Shown: positions 15,554-24,830, counted from the stretch's first letter. The stretch: 41,995 nt of DNA from Sideroxyarcus sp. (GCA_030652215.1 JAUSBC010000052.1:1-41995), one strand, 5' to 3'. Translations and numbers: made by a program. The notes: generated by a model not told the origin, from the letters alone.

Positions 15554-15868
15554 ATGCAGCCACCGGACATCGACGAAGAGGGTTACCTGATCGACCCCGC
15601 AAGCTGGAATGAGGAAATTGCCGGGCAATTCGCCGAACAGGAAAACATACAACTGAATGAGGACCACTGGGATGCAATCCGCTTCATGCGCCAGTATTAC
15701 AGCGAGCATCAGGTCGCGCCGGATGTCCGACATGTAAACAAACACCTGGCAGGCCGGCTCGGCCCCGCTGCGCGCAACGCGGTATTCGAACTTTTTCCCT
15801 ACGGCTATGTGAAGCAGGCCTGCAAGATCGCCGGCATGAAGCGTCCCCGGGCGTGGAGCACCGGCTGA
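15554..15868 (+). CDS. DsrC-family protein with only the proximal cysteine
   Basis: This 104-residue protein has DsrC family features (EEGYLIDPASWNEEIA, NEDHWDAIRFMRQYY, VFELFPYGYVKQACKIAG). The first arm cysteine (CysB) is kept as C90, but the second position is W101 in PRAWSTG, so the redox pair cannot form. This is the opposite loss from the paralogue at 9291-9659. ATG at 15554 is chosen because GAGGAG lies 6 nt upstream; an ATG at 15548 overlaps the nsrR stop but has no spacing. Co-transcription with nsrR and the missing cysteine suggest a regulatory or NO-linked rather than sulfur-relay role. Confidence 0.88.
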   Translation: MQPPDIDEEGYLIDPASWNEEIAGQFAEQENIQLNEDHWDAIRFMRQYYSEHQVAPDVRHVNKHLAGRLGPAARNAVFELFPYGYVKQACKIAGMKRPRAWSTG

Positions 15869-15883
15869 ATTCAAAAGCGTACT

Positions 15884-15895
15884 TGTCGATCGACA
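15884..15895. promoter_or_regulatory. Perfect 12-bp palindrome upstream of nnrS
   Basis: TGTCGATCGACA lies 71 nt before the nnrS start and reads TTGTC-N4-GACAT with its flanks. This resembles the TTGAC/TTGTC half-sites of CRP/FNR-family NO regulators (Nnr/DNR). Regulation is inferred from shape and position only. Confidence 0.35.
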
Positions 15896-15965
15896 TGCTC
15901 GGGACATACGGACTATCAGCAAGCTGTGAGCAACCAAACCCTAACCAGACACCTCCAACTTCAAG

Positions 15966-17195
15966 ATGATGCCAAGCAAACTCTGGAATAGTTTTACCGC
16001 CGCCCCGCACCGCGTCATGTTTTTCGGCGGCGCCGTGCAAGCCGTTGCCGTCATGCTGTGGTGGTTGTACGAACTGGCGACGCGTTTCGGTATCGCCGGG
16101 CAGCCTGCGGCATGGGCGATTGCACCCGCCGCCGCGCACGCCTGGCTGATGATCTACGGCCTGTTTCCGTTCTTCATGTTCGGCTTCCTGATGACGGTCT
16201 ACCCGCGCTGGATGCACGGCCCGGAAATACAGGCGAACTATTTCGTGCCAGCCTTCGTGCTGCTTCTGCTGGGCGCTGCCGGTTTTTATGCGGGATTGTC
16301 CGGCGGCAATGCCATTCTGATCGCGGCGGTCGGCAGCACGCTGACCGGCTGGGGAATTGCGCTGTACGCCCTGTTGCGCGTGTTGCTCGACACAAAACCT
16401 TCCGACAAGCGTCACCCGATCATCGTATTCGTTGCGCTCAGCCTGGGCTGGTGCAGTCTTGCGGCCTATCTGGTCTGGCTGGCGAACGGCAACGACGCCT
16501 TCCTGCGCTTCGCCATCCAGGGCGGAATCTGGCTGTTCCTGCTTCCCATATTTGCAAGCGTCGCGCACCGCATGGTGCCCTTCTTCACCAGCAGTGCGCT
16601 GCCGCAGTTTGTCCCGCACCGTCCGAACTGGCCGTGGTGGACGATTTTGGCGGGCAGCGTCGTGCATGCGCTACTGCAACTCGCCGCACTTGACCGCTGG
16701 CTGTGGGCAAGCGACATCCCCATGGCCGTCGCGGCATTCTATTTATCCTATGCCTGGGGCTTGCACCGCAGCCTGCGCATTCCCTTGCTCGGAGTATTGC
16801 ACGTCGGTTTCGCGTGGGTGGGTATTGCCATGCTGCTGTACGGCATCCAGAGCTTCATGTCGTTCGGCAGCGACAGCGCAGCATCGGTCTGGGGCTTCGC
16901 ACCGCAGCACGCGCTCACCATAGGCTGCTTCGCCACTTTGCTGATCGGCTTCGGCACGCGCGTGACGCTGGGTCACTCCGGCCTGCCCATGCAGGTGGAT
17001 ACGGCGGTCAAGCTGATGTTCGTCGGCATACAGCTGGTTGCCGTGTTGCGCGTATTGGCCGACATGCTGCCCGTGCAGACCGCCTACTGGCTGTACCTTG
17101 CCGCCGCAGCATTGTGGCTCGCGTGCTTCGCGCCCTGGGTGCTGCGCTATCTGCCGGTTTACTGGCGTCCGCGCGCGGATGGACAACCGGGTTGA
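15966..17195 (+). CDS. nnrS: NnrS family heme- and copper-containing membrane protein
   Basis: This 409-residue inner-membrane protein has about 12 hydrophobic segments. Family motifs include PHRVMFFGG at the start, HAWLMIYGLFPFFMFGFL, VAHRMVPFFTS, PQHALTIGCFATLLIGFGTR and VTLGHSG. NnrS proteins contribute to resistance against NO and nitrosative stress. The start is ATG at 15966, or 15969 directly after. It lies 97 nt downstream of the DsrC-family gene on the same strand and may have its own promoter, given the palindrome at 15884. Confidence 0.93.
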   Translation: MMPSKLWNSFTAAPHRVMFFGGAVQAVAVMLWWLYELATRFGIAGQPAAWAIAPAAAHAWLMIYGLFPFFMFGFLMTVYPRWMHGPEIQANYFVPAFVLLLLGAAGFYAGLSGGNAILIAAVGSTLTGWGIALYALLRVLLDTKPSDKRHPIIVFVALSLGWCSLAAYLVWLANGNDAFLRFAIQGGIWLFLLPIFASVAHRMVPFFTSSALPQFVPHRPNWPWWTILAGSVVHALLQLAALDRWLWASDIPMAVAAFYLSYAWGLHRSLRIPLLGVLHVGFAWVGIAMLLYGIQSFMSFGSDSAASVWGFAPQHALTIGCFATLLIGFGTRVTLGHSGLPMQVDTAVKLMFVGIQLVAVLRVLADMLPVQTAYWLYLAAAALWLACFAPWVLRYLPVYWRPRADGQPG

Positions 17196-17353
17196 AGAAA
17201 TGCCGCCGCGCCCCGCTTGCAACCGCTCGCAAAGCGGGTACTCCCTGACCGACCTGCCGCGCGGGAAACTTAAAGTCTTCCCGCGCATTCCAACACGCAT
17301 GAGCGAGCCGACCGGCTCACCCGCAAACCTGATCGCGTTTTCGGGAGGTGGGC

Positions 17354-18163
17354 ATGCAATCCGTACCGGAAATCAACGCGAGCGCGTCAGCTGCCAATGT
17401 CAGCCCGTCATTCAGAGCGCTGGCTCCCGCACTGAATCTTGTACCGCCCGGCTTGTCCGGCGACACGGGAACAATAGTCGTGCTGTCGGGAGCGGGGCTG
17501 CTGTTGTCTGCCGCCGCCGCGTTTCAGGATCGTCTGCAGCCCTTGCGCCCCGCCGCGGCAGACACCATCGCAGACCCGAATCCCGGCACCGACTTTGCAA
17601 GCCTTTCCGCAAATGCGCAAAGCTTTGTCGATGCCTTCAACAGTTTGCAGGGCAGCATCTCAAACATTGCATTCACCCAGCCGGGAGGCGTCGCTACTGC
17701 GTCATCGGCCCTTGCCCTGTCGCTCAATGCACAGGCCGAGGCCAGTTATGCCAATAGCGAGTCCGCGCTGACCGGCTTGTCGCAGTTGGGAATCGGCTTC
17801 CGGCCGTCGCTGTTTCCCGGCGGAGGCGGCAGCCTGAGCGTCGATCCGGTCGCGCTGCAGGCGGCCTTCGATGCCGATGCGGCGGGTGCGTTTTCATTGC
17901 TGTCCACCGTCGCAGAAGCGTTCAACGACCTGGCGGTCGGCTTCGTCGCGCAGGCAGGCAGCCAGCTTCCGGCGCTCGCCACGCTGGCGCAAACTTCGGG
18001 CAATTCCGGATTGCTCGGCAACAGATTCTTCTTCCCGACACAAGCAACCGGCAATAACGTCGTCAACTTCCTGAGCCTGGCGTCGCTGACCGGCATGGCC
18101 AATGCGCAGCAGGTAATTCTTGCGTTGCGGGAATACATTCTGGTGTCCAGCCTGCTCGAGTGA
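17354..18163 (+). CDS. Hypothetical protein with a FliD C-terminal-like pattern
   Basis: This 269-residue protein starts at ATG 17354, with GGGAGG 6 nt upstream. It is rich in Ala, Ser and Gly. The stretch ALTGLSQLGIGF followed by GSLSVDPVALQAAFDADAAG and AFSLLSTVAEAFNDL matches the pattern of flagellar cap protein FliD C-terminal domains (LGI-x-DGxLxxD, then AL, then LF). There is no hook-domain N-terminus and no other flagellar genes nearby. It could be a surface or secreted structural protein. Family membership is inference. Confidence 0.65.
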   Translation: MQSVPEINASASAANVSPSFRALAPALNLVPPGLSGDTGTIVVLSGAGLLLSAAAAFQDRLQPLRPAAADTIADPNPGTDFASLSANAQSFVDAFNSLQGSISNIAFTQPGGVATASSALALSLNAQAEASYANSESALTGLSQLGIGFRPSLFPGGGGSLSVDPVALQAAFDADAAGAFSLLSTVAEAFNDLAVGFVAQAGSQLPALATLAQTSGNSGLLGNRFFFPTQATGNNVVNFLSLASLTGMANAQQVILALREYILVSSLLE

Positions 18164-18223
18164 GAGAGAGCAAACTGCATTGTATTGGTGGCGCAGCCTG
18201 TGCCACCCGGCAAGCGATTGCGT

Positions 18224-20448
18224 CTATCCGTCCCGGCGCAACAGCGTATCGAGTTCCTCAATCGGAACCGGCTTGCCAAACAGATAGCCCTGATAGCGAT
18301 GACAGCCCTCATTCAGCAGTATTTGCCGTTGCTCTTCCGTCTCCACCCCTTCGGCAATCACTTCCAGTTCCAGGCTGTGCGCCATGGCGATGATGGTGCG
18401 CACGATTGCCTGGTCGTTACTGTCGGATTCCAGATCCCTGACGAAGGATTGGTCGATCTTGAGCTGGTTCAGCGGCAGCATTTTGAGGTATTGCAGGGAT
18501 GAATAACCCGTGCCGAAATCGTCCAGGGAAAAGTGGACGCCGATAGACTTCAAGGCATTCATGGTGGAAACGGTGTCGTCGATGTTCTCCAGCAGGATAC
18601 TTTCCGTCGGCTCCAGCTTCAGCAGCATCGGGTTGACGGCGTGACGTTTGACTGCGACCCGCACCAGATCCACAAAGCCCGCCTCGTGAAATTGCCTGGC
18701 ACTCACGTTGACCGACAACGACAGTTCCCGCGTGCGCGCATGCGCCTGCCAGACAGCAAGCTGGGCACAGGCCGTTTCCAGCACCCATTCCCCTATGGGC
18801 AGGATCAGTCCGGTTTCTTCCGCGAGGTGGATAAATTCAACCGGCTGCACCAGCCCGCGTTCCGGATGCATCCAGCGTATCAACGCCTCCGCACCCAATA
18901 CACGGCGCGAACTGTCCACCTGTATCTGGTAGTACAAGCGGAATTGCCGGGCATCTATCGCGGCGCGCAACTCGCTTTCCAGGGCGGCGCGCGCGTTGAT
19001 GCGCGCCTGCATCTCCGGATCGAAAAAGCGTAGCGTATTGCGTCCGGCTTTCTTGGCCTGGTACATGGCGATATCCGCCTGTTTGAATATTTCATCCACA
19101 CCGGACTGCTGATTGCGAAACAGCGTGGCGCCGATGCTGACCGTATTGCGGAAATCGTGTCCGGCAAGCCGATAAGGTTGATTTAGCGCGGCGAGTATCT
19201 TGTTGCCCGCCGCTTCGGTTTGCGAAGCGGCTTCCAGGTCCTGCTCGTGCAGATCTTCCAGCATCACCACGAATTCGTCGCCGCCCATGCGCGCCACCGT
19301 ATCGCCCTCGCGCACACAAGACTGAAGACGCTGCGCAACCTGCTGCAGGAGCAGATCGCCGATGTCGTACCCCAGGGTGTCGTTGAGCGTCTTGAAATTG
19401 TCGAGATCGAGAAACAACAGTGCGCCTTCCCGTCCGCTGCGCGAACTGCCGGACAAAGCCAGCTTGAGCCTGTCCAGAAGCAGCCGCCGGTTGGGCAAGC
19501 GCGTGAGCGTATCGTAGAACGCAAGATGCTGAATCTCGTCTGCGGCATGTCTGCTCATGGTGATATCAGTGAGCGTGGCCACGTAATTCGAGACGACACC
19601 GTCGGGATTTTTCACCGCCGTAACGATCAGATATTCCGGATAGACTTCGCCGTTCTTGCGCTTGTTCCATATCTCGCCTTCCCAGCAACCTCGGCGATTG
19701 ATTTCTTCCCACATCGCGGCATAGAAAGCCTTTCCATGCCGGCCCGAACTGAGCAGGTTCGGGTTCCTGCCGACGACCTCTTCCGTCGTGTAACCGGTAA
19801 TGGCCGTGAAAGCTTTGTTCACCCGCAGTATCGCGCCGTTGGCGTCGGTGACCAGCATTCCCTCCTGTGCTTCAAAGGCGATGGCGGCAATACGCAATTC
19901 CTCCTCGGCTTGTCTGCTCAGGGAAATATCGATCAGCACGATATGCACCCCGGCCGTCGCGCCGTCCTTCCTGACGCTGAGGCAATCCATGCGGGCGAAA
20001 AAGCTCGATCCGTCGCCGCGCTGCATTGTTGATTCGCAAACCAGCGTCTGGTCGCTTTTCAGCACACGCAGAAAATGCCGATACCAGTCGTCCCTCTTTT
20101 CGGCGGCAACCAGGGGGCAAACCGGTATTGCAACAGCTTGCTGCGCTCCACGCCCAGCAGCGAGGCGGCGGTCAGGTTAATCTCGTCTATCATGCCGTCG
20201 CTGTTGAGCGTGAGATAGCCGACCGGAGCGAAGTCGAAGAAGTTGACGTAACGGTCGCGCGACTCTTCCAGCTCCTGATATGACTGGCGCAGATGCTCAT
20301 TCTGCATCTCCAGTTCGATACGATGCACTTCGAGTTCGTGCTGAAGCTCGCCCACGGATTGGACGGGCGTTTTTGCCGGCGGCGCGCTGCAAAGCAATTG
20401 CTCGGCGATGGCGCGCAGGTCGTCAGGATTGTCGGGATTCTTGCTCAT
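18224..20448 (-). pseudogene. PAS-PAS-GGDEF-EAL cyclic-di-GMP protein with a frameshift
   Basis: The gene starts MSKNPDNPDDLRAIAEQLL at 20448 and runs through a coiled coil and a first PAS domain (FFDFAPVGYLTLNSDGMIDE). The frame then shifts at a run of five C on the coding strand (20117-20113). One added base there restores LVAAEKRDDWYRHFLRVLK and joins the rest: a second PAS (MLVTDANGAILRVNKAF), a GGDEF domain with intact RMGGDEFVVML, and an EAL domain with intact LGAEALIRW and DDFGTGYSSL. The downstream frame is open to 18224. Both catalytic motifs look functional. It is either a recent homopolymer mutation, a phase-variable switch or a sequence error. Confidence 0.88.
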
Positions 20449-20764
20449 GACCGGAGAACTCCTGCCGGGGAGCGCACGCTGCGGACGGCATGCTGCATTT
20501 TTTCATCGGCCCCGTTCATGCCCTGCTGTCCGGTTTTCCGGATAAAGTGATTATTGGCTGCCACGAAATTCCCCTTCCGTGTCCATTAACTGACTTATAG
20601 TCATCATCTTACCTGCAGTTTCAGTGCGGCAATCTGTTATTTTCCTACCGGCCTGCGTGCCCGCGTAACAAGGGCTCGATCTTTGCATTTACGTCTGGTA
20701 CTGTCCTTGGACGCAATACCCCGCAACAGCCAACTATTTAAACTTGTTCACGAGGAGATTGACC
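20449..20764. other. Intergenic region between divergent genes
   Basis: These 316 nt hold the 5' regions of the GGDEF-EAL gene (minus) and the VOC gene (plus). A GAGGAG ribosome site lies just before 20765. I see no convincing promoter pair, long repeat or small gene. Confidence 0.6.
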
Positions 20765-21133
20765 ATGATCAAGAATCCGGTAATCTGGTTTGAAATCTAC
20801 GTGCAGGACATGCCCCGCGCCAAGGCCTTTTACGAAGCGGTATTTCAGTTCAGGCTCTCCAGACTGCATAGCCACGAAATCGAGATGTGGGGTTTCCCGG
20901 CGGAGAAGGACGGACCGGGTGTGACCGGCTCTCTGGTCAAGATGAACGGCGTACCTTCCGGCGGCGGCACGCTGGTCTATTTCAGTTGCAAAGACTGCGC
21001 CGTCGAAGCGGCACGCGTGCTCAAGCACGGCGGTTCCGTGCATCGCGAAAAGATGCCCATCGGACAATACGGCTTCATTGTGCTGGCGGTGGATACCGAG
21101 GGCAACATGATCGGTTTGCATTCGATGCAATAA
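20765..21133 (+). CDS. VOC family protein (glyoxalase/dioxygenase-like)
   Basis: This 122-residue protein has the vicinal-oxygen-chelate pattern: NPVIWFEIYVQDMPRAKAFY at the N-terminus, a central TLVYFSCKD and a C-terminal GQYGFIVLAVDTEGNMIGLH. A single paired beta-alpha-beta-beta-beta module of this size normally forms a dimer around a metal or substrate site. The substrate is unknown. ATG at 20765 follows GAGGAG. It heads a group of three same-strand genes with short gaps. Confidence 0.88.
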   Translation: MIKNPVIWFEIYVQDMPRAKAFYEAVFQFRLSRLHSHEIEMWGFPAEKDGPGVTGSLVKMNGVPSGGGTLVYFSCKDCAVEAARVLKHGGSVHREKMPIGQYGFIVLAVDTEGNMIGLHSMQ

Positions 21134-21160
21134 GGAGCCGGTGCACGCGAGGAGAATTTC

Positions 21161-21847
21161 ATGGAGCAAACGCTGAACGTCAGCTACCGGTTCATCTTTC
21201 CGAACAAGCGGGAAGAACTGATCGAGGTAAAGATCGACAAGCAGTCCATGGAATCTTTCACCGAAAATTCCGGCTCCCCGCCCGACTGGTGCAGGCTCGA
21301 TTTTCATCAATGTCCGAATTGCCCGCTGCAGGTGGCCACCCAACCTTACTGCCCCCTTGCAACCAGGCTCGTCAATCTCATGGCCACGTGCAGCAACGTG
21401 CTCTCCTACGACGAAGTCAAAATGGAAGTGACCACGCCGGAAAGAATGGTCACCAAGAACACCACGGCACAGCGGGCCGTGAGTTCGATCATGGGATTGG
21501 AGATGGCTACCAGTGGCTGTCCGCGCATGGCCTTCCTGAAGCCCATGGCGCGCTACCACCTGCCGTTTGCGACCCGGGAAGAAACGGTCTTCCGGGTAGT
21601 GTCGACTTACCTGCTGGAACAATACTTCAGGCACAAGCAGGCGCAGAGCGTCGATCTGGACCTGGAAAACCTGAAAAAGATCTACGCCGAAATCCAGATC
21701 GTCAACATGGCCATGACGGCGCGCCTGCGCGCAACCGGCGCCCAGGATTCCGCGGTCAATGCGGTCGTGCTGCTGGACATCTACGCCAAGATGCTGCCCT
21801 ATTCCATCGAAGACTCGCTGGAAGAAATCCGCTATCTTTTTCTTTAA
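21161..21847 (+). CDS. Conserved hypothetical Cys-rich protein
   Basis: This 228-residue soluble protein has a beta-rich N-terminus (VSYRFIFPNKREELIEVKID). A cysteine cluster follows (WCRLDFHQCPNCPLQV then PYCPLA), with another Cys in ATSGCPRMAFLKPMARYH, and the rest is largely helical. The cysteines could bind zinc or an Fe-S cluster. I believe proteins with the LDFHQCPNCPL motif form a conserved family (possibly DUF6901), but I am not certain of the number. It lies 27 nt after the VOC gene and 57 nt before a small Cys-containing gene, so an operon is likely. Confidence 0.8.
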   Translation: MEQTLNVSYRFIFPNKREELIEVKIDKQSMESFTENSGSPPDWCRLDFHQCPNCPLQVATQPYCPLATRLVNLMATCSNVLSYDEVKMEVTTPERMVTKNTTAQRAVSSIMGLEMATSGCPRMAFLKPMARYHLPFATREETVFRVVSTYLLEQYFRHKQAQSVDLDLENLKKIYAEIQIVNMAMTARLRATGAQDSAVNAVVLLDIYAKMLPYSIEDSLEEIRYLFL

Positions 21848-21904
21848 GTTCGATCCGACGGCCGCCCGGCACATCCCGATGCGCAGCGGCAAACGACAGG
21901 AGAT

Positions 21905-22336
21905 ATGGTGACCGAACCCGAATATAACGAAACGCTTTTTGCCGGACTGCGCGCGCTGGTGGACGCGAGTTTTCCGAAACGCTGCAAAAACTGCGGACGC
22001 GTTTACCGGGACTCCGCCGAATTTTTCGCGGCCACGCAGCCCGTACGCACCGACGTCAGCGGCCTGAAGCAAAGCCGGGATGACGACGGCCAAACCATCG
22101 TGGAGCTGTTCCGCAACTGTGTGTGCGGTTCGACGCTGCTCGAAAGCTACGGCAACCGGCGCGACCTAAGCGAAGAAGGAATCGTGCGCCGCAAGCGGTT
22201 TCAGGACATGGTCGGCAAACTTGTCGCGAACGGCTGCGCGGAAGAAACGGCACGCGGCGAACTGCTCAAACTCATGCGCGGCCAACCGCACGACCTGCTG
22301 AGTCTGGCCAAGCGCAAGCAGGGCGAAGACATGTAG
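21905..22336 (+). CDS. Small putative zinc-binding protein
   Basis: This 143-residue protein has a CKNCGRVY pair near residue 27 and NCVCG near residue 72, giving cysteines suited to a zinc ribbon. The C-terminal half is helical (RRKRFQDMVGKLVANGCAEE, then ARGELLKLMRG). ATG at 21905 follows an AGGAG. It is the third gene of the VOC/Cys-rich group. I do not recognise a named family; a sensory or adaptor role is possible but unsupported. Confidence 0.75.
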   Translation: MVTEPEYNETLFAGLRALVDASFPKRCKNCGRVYRDSAEFFAATQPVRTDVSGLKQSRDDDGQTIVELFRNCVCGSTLLESYGNRRDLSEEGIVRRKRFQDMVGKLVANGCAEETARGELLKLMRGQPHDLLSLAKRKQGEDM

Positions 22337-22375
22337 ACATACCCGGCCCAGCTATCCATGAACGTCGGCGCGGTC

Positions 22376-22515
22376 GTAGGTTGGGCAAAGCAAAGCGTGC
22401 CCAACGTTTTAAGGGAAACCCGGAGACGGGCGAGACAAGCGATATTGAAGCGGGGGAGTGACGGGGGGGTTGTTATGACGGCATTGTTGGGCACGCTACG
22501 CTTTGCCCAACCTAC
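22376..22515. repeat. Paired inverted dispersed repeat, copy A
   Basis: GTAGGTTGGGCAAAGCAAAG (22376-22395, continuing to CCCAAC at 22405) and its inverted partner (22486-22515) flank about 80 nt. The same 30-nt unit occurs in inverted pairs at 23667-23746 and 36945-37026. Each pair can form a long hairpin, as REP/BIME-type elements do. Confidence 0.85.
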
Positions 22516-22516
22516 G

Positions 22517-22642
22517 ACTGCTGTCGGAGGCGTGCGCATCCGCGTACCCGCCGCGCGCGCGGCCGAGGCCAGGGAAGTCATCGCGGCCTACCACCGTGGC
22601 GACTATGCTTTATCCGAAGATGATGATTCCTATCGCGAATAG
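22517..22642 (+). pseudogene. C-terminal remnant of a DUF2007-like protein
   Basis: Directly after the repeat the frame encodes VGGVRIRVPAARAAEAREVI and then AAYHRGDYALSEDDD, the typical C-terminal end of DUF2007 (putative signal-transducing, about 70-100 aa) proteins. The conserved N-terminal half is missing: the frame upstream runs through the inverted repeat, and no matching sequence is seen before it. The repeat may have displaced the 5' end of the gene. Confidence 0.4.
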
Positions 22643-22788
22643 CGCCTGCCGGCTTCCTTCAATTCCGCACGAAATCACTTGGATACTGCGCGCGTTCCAT
22701 TTTAGTCACACGCATCGGTCTATCGGTTGAGCTTGTGCGGGAAACCAAGGAAAATGCCTTTCCCCAACCAGCCCTGCCCGCTTTCACC

Positions 22789-23643
22789 ATGCGCCTGCTC
22801 CGTCTGCTCCCCGCCCTGCTCGCATTGCTTGCTTTAACCGGTTGCGCCAGCCTGGTCTCGTCAGCCACCGGCAAACTCGCCGACAATCTTTCCGGCGCGA
22901 TCCTCAATCAGGACGACCCGGAGACAGTGCAGGCCGGCATGCCTTCTTACCTGCTGCTTGTCGACAGCCTGATCGAGGGCGATCCGCAGAACGAAAACAT
23001 GCTGCTGTCAGGCAGCAAGCTGTACGGCGCCTATGCGGCGGCCTTCGTCAAGGAACCGGAGCGCGCCAAACGGCTTGCGCGCAAGGCGCGCGACTATGGC
23101 GACCGGGCGCTGTGCGCCCACGACGCAAAACTCTGCAATCTGCTGGATAAACCCTACGAAGAATTCGCCGCCGCCATTGCCACCCTGAAAACGGGCGATG
23201 TGCCGCTGCTGTATACCGGCGGCACGGCCTGGGCCGGCTGGATACAGGCCAACAGCAGCGACTGGAATGCGATTGCCAATTTGGCCAAGGTGAAAGCCGC
23301 GATGGCGCGGTGTGTGGAACTGGACGAGACTTACAACCACGGTGAAGGTCATTTGTATCTGGGCGTTTTCGCCACCTTGCTACCGCCCGCATTGGGCGGC
23401 AAGCCGGAAGAAGGACGTGTGCATTTCGAACGCGCCATACAACTTTCGGCAGGACGCGATTTGATGGCGAAGGTAGAATACGCGCGCCGTTACGCCCGCA
23501 TCGTTTATGACAGGCCGCTGCACGACAAATTGTTGCAGGAAGTACTTGATGCGGATGCTGTGGTACCCGGTTTGACGCTGAGCAATGTGTTGGCGAAGCG
23601 GCAGGCGAAAGAGTTGCTGGAGAATGCGGAGAGTTATTTTTAG
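22789..23643 (+). CDS. TRAP transporter-associated TatT-like lipoprotein
   Basis: This 284-residue protein has a lipoprotein signal ending in LTGC (C19), then a helical TPR-like body (QAGMPSYLLLVDSLIEGDPQ, KLYGAYAAAFVKEPERAKR, HLYLGVFATLLPPALGGKPE). This matches TatT, the periplasmic T component of tripartite TRAP transporters, a trimer thought to work with the DctP partner. ATG at 22789 is chosen because it gives a clean lipobox; a GTG at 22735 would add 18 residues. It precedes dctP by 173 nt, a gap that contains a paired repeat. Confidence 0.85.
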   Translation: MRLLRLLPALLALLALTGCASLVSSATGKLADNLSGAILNQDDPETVQAGMPSYLLLVDSLIEGDPQNENMLLSGSKLYGAYAAAFVKEPERAKRLARKARDYGDRALCAHDAKLCNLLDKPYEEFAAAIATLKTGDVPLLYTGGTAWAGWIQANSSDWNAIANLAKVKAAMARCVELDETYNHGEGHLYLGVFATLLPPALGGKPEEGRVHFERAIQLSAGRDLMAKVEYARRYARIVYDRPLHDKLLQEVLDADAVVPGLTLSNVLAKRQAKELLENAESYF

Positions 23644-23666
23644 CCGCGTTGCTTCAATGGTAGGAC

Positions 23667-23746
23667 GTAGGTTGGGCAAAGCGTAGCGTGCCCAACGAAT
23701 TCAATCACCACGAACAATGTGGCACGCTACGCTTTGCCCAACCTAC
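23667..23746. repeat. Paired inverted dispersed repeat, copy B
   Basis: The arms at 23667-23692 and 23721-23746 pair perfectly over 26 bp, separated by 28 nt, and belong to the same family as 22376-22515. It sits between tatT and dctP, where the hairpin may attenuate or process the transcript. Confidence 0.85.
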
Positions 23747-23816
23747 TGAGCCTGACGAAGGGCCGGTGTGACGACTTATGAATTTGTCAGCATCGTAGAA
23801 GAATAAAGGAAAAGAA

Positions 23817-24827
23817 ATGCGTTCACTGTTATCCCTGTTGTTTGCCGCGCTGCTGGCGGTTCCCTGTGTACCGGCCCAGGCTTTGGCACTGAAAATCGCC
23901 ACGTTCGCGCCGGACGGCACGCTGTGGATGCAGGAACTGCGCAAGGGCGCGGAAGAAATCGAAAAGCGCACCGAAGGCCGCGTGACCATCAAGTTGTATC
24001 CGGGCGGCAGCATGGGCAGCGACCGCGTGGTGCTGCGCAAGATACGCGCCGGGCAGTTGCATGGCGGCGCGCTCACCGGCGGTGCATTGTCCGAAATCTA
24101 TGCGGATGCACAGATATACAGCCTGCCGATGCTGTTCCGTTCCTACGAGGAACTGGACTACGTGCGGTCGAAAATGGACAAGAAAATCGCGCAGGGCATC
24201 GAGGAGCGCGGTTTTGTAACCTTCGGCATCACCGACGGCGGCTTTGCCTATCTGCTGTCAAGCTCGCAGTTGCAGCGTGTCGAGGACTTGAAGAACCAGA
24301 AGATCTGGGTGCCGGAAGGCGACGACATCACCCGTTCCATGTTCGAGACGCTGGGTGCGCCTTCGCTGCCGCTGCCGCTCACCGACGTGCTCACCGGCCT
24401 GCAGACCGGACTCATCACCACTATCGGCGCCACCGCCACCGGCGCCATCGCGCTGCAATGGCACACCCGCGTCAAATACCTGACCGACATGCCCACCATG
24501 TCCATCTACGGCGCGCTGGCCGTGGACAAAAAGGCCTTCGGCGCCCTGACCCCGGCCGACCAGGCTGTGGTGCGCGAATCTATGGAGCGCGTGTACGCGA
24601 CCATGAACCGCCAGACGCGCATCGACGATAACGCCGCACGCGAAGCGTTGCGCAAGCAGGGCATCGTGTTTGTCACGATGCCGCCGGAAGAGGTGGCCAA
24701 ATTACGCGCCGCCGCCGACCAGACCATACAGCGCTTGGGCGACAAGGGTGCGTTCTCGCCGGCAATGCTGAAGGAACTGCGCTCCAATCTTGAGACATAC
24801 CGCAGCCGCAAACCCTCCACCCGTTAA
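23817..24827 (+). CDS. dctP: TRAP transporter solute-binding protein, DctP type
   Basis: This 336-residue periplasmic protein has a Sec signal ([20 protein letters not shown], cleavage near ALA) and a DctP fold: [58 protein letters not shown] and [18 protein letters not shown]. It binds the solute and delivers it to the DctQM permease. Arg residues around the substrate site often indicate a carboxylate ligand, but this one cannot be named. The start is ATG 23817. dctQ begins 4 nt after its stop. Confidence 0.94.
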   Translation: MRSLLSLLFAALLAVPCVPAQALALKIATFAPDGTLWMQELRKGAEEIEKRTEGRVTIKLYPGGSMGSDRVVLRKIRAGQLHGGALTGGALSEIYADAQIYSLPMLFRSYEELDYVRSKMDKKIAQGIEERGFVTFGITDGGFAYLLSSSQLQRVEDLKNQKIWVPEGDDITRSMFETLGAPSLPLPLTDVLTGLQTGLITTIGATATGAIALQWHTRVKYLTDMPTMSIYGALAVDKKAFGALTPADQAVVRESMERVYATMNRQTRIDDNAAREALRKQGIVFVTMPPEEVAKLRAAADQTIQRLGDKGAFSPAMLKELRSNLETYRSRKPSTR

Positions 24828-24830
24828 GGC

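Noticed and set aside
18164-18223. GGTGGC/GCCACC hairpin between convergent genes, considered as a terminator
   Set aside because: The stem is only 6 bp and there is no T-run on either strand.
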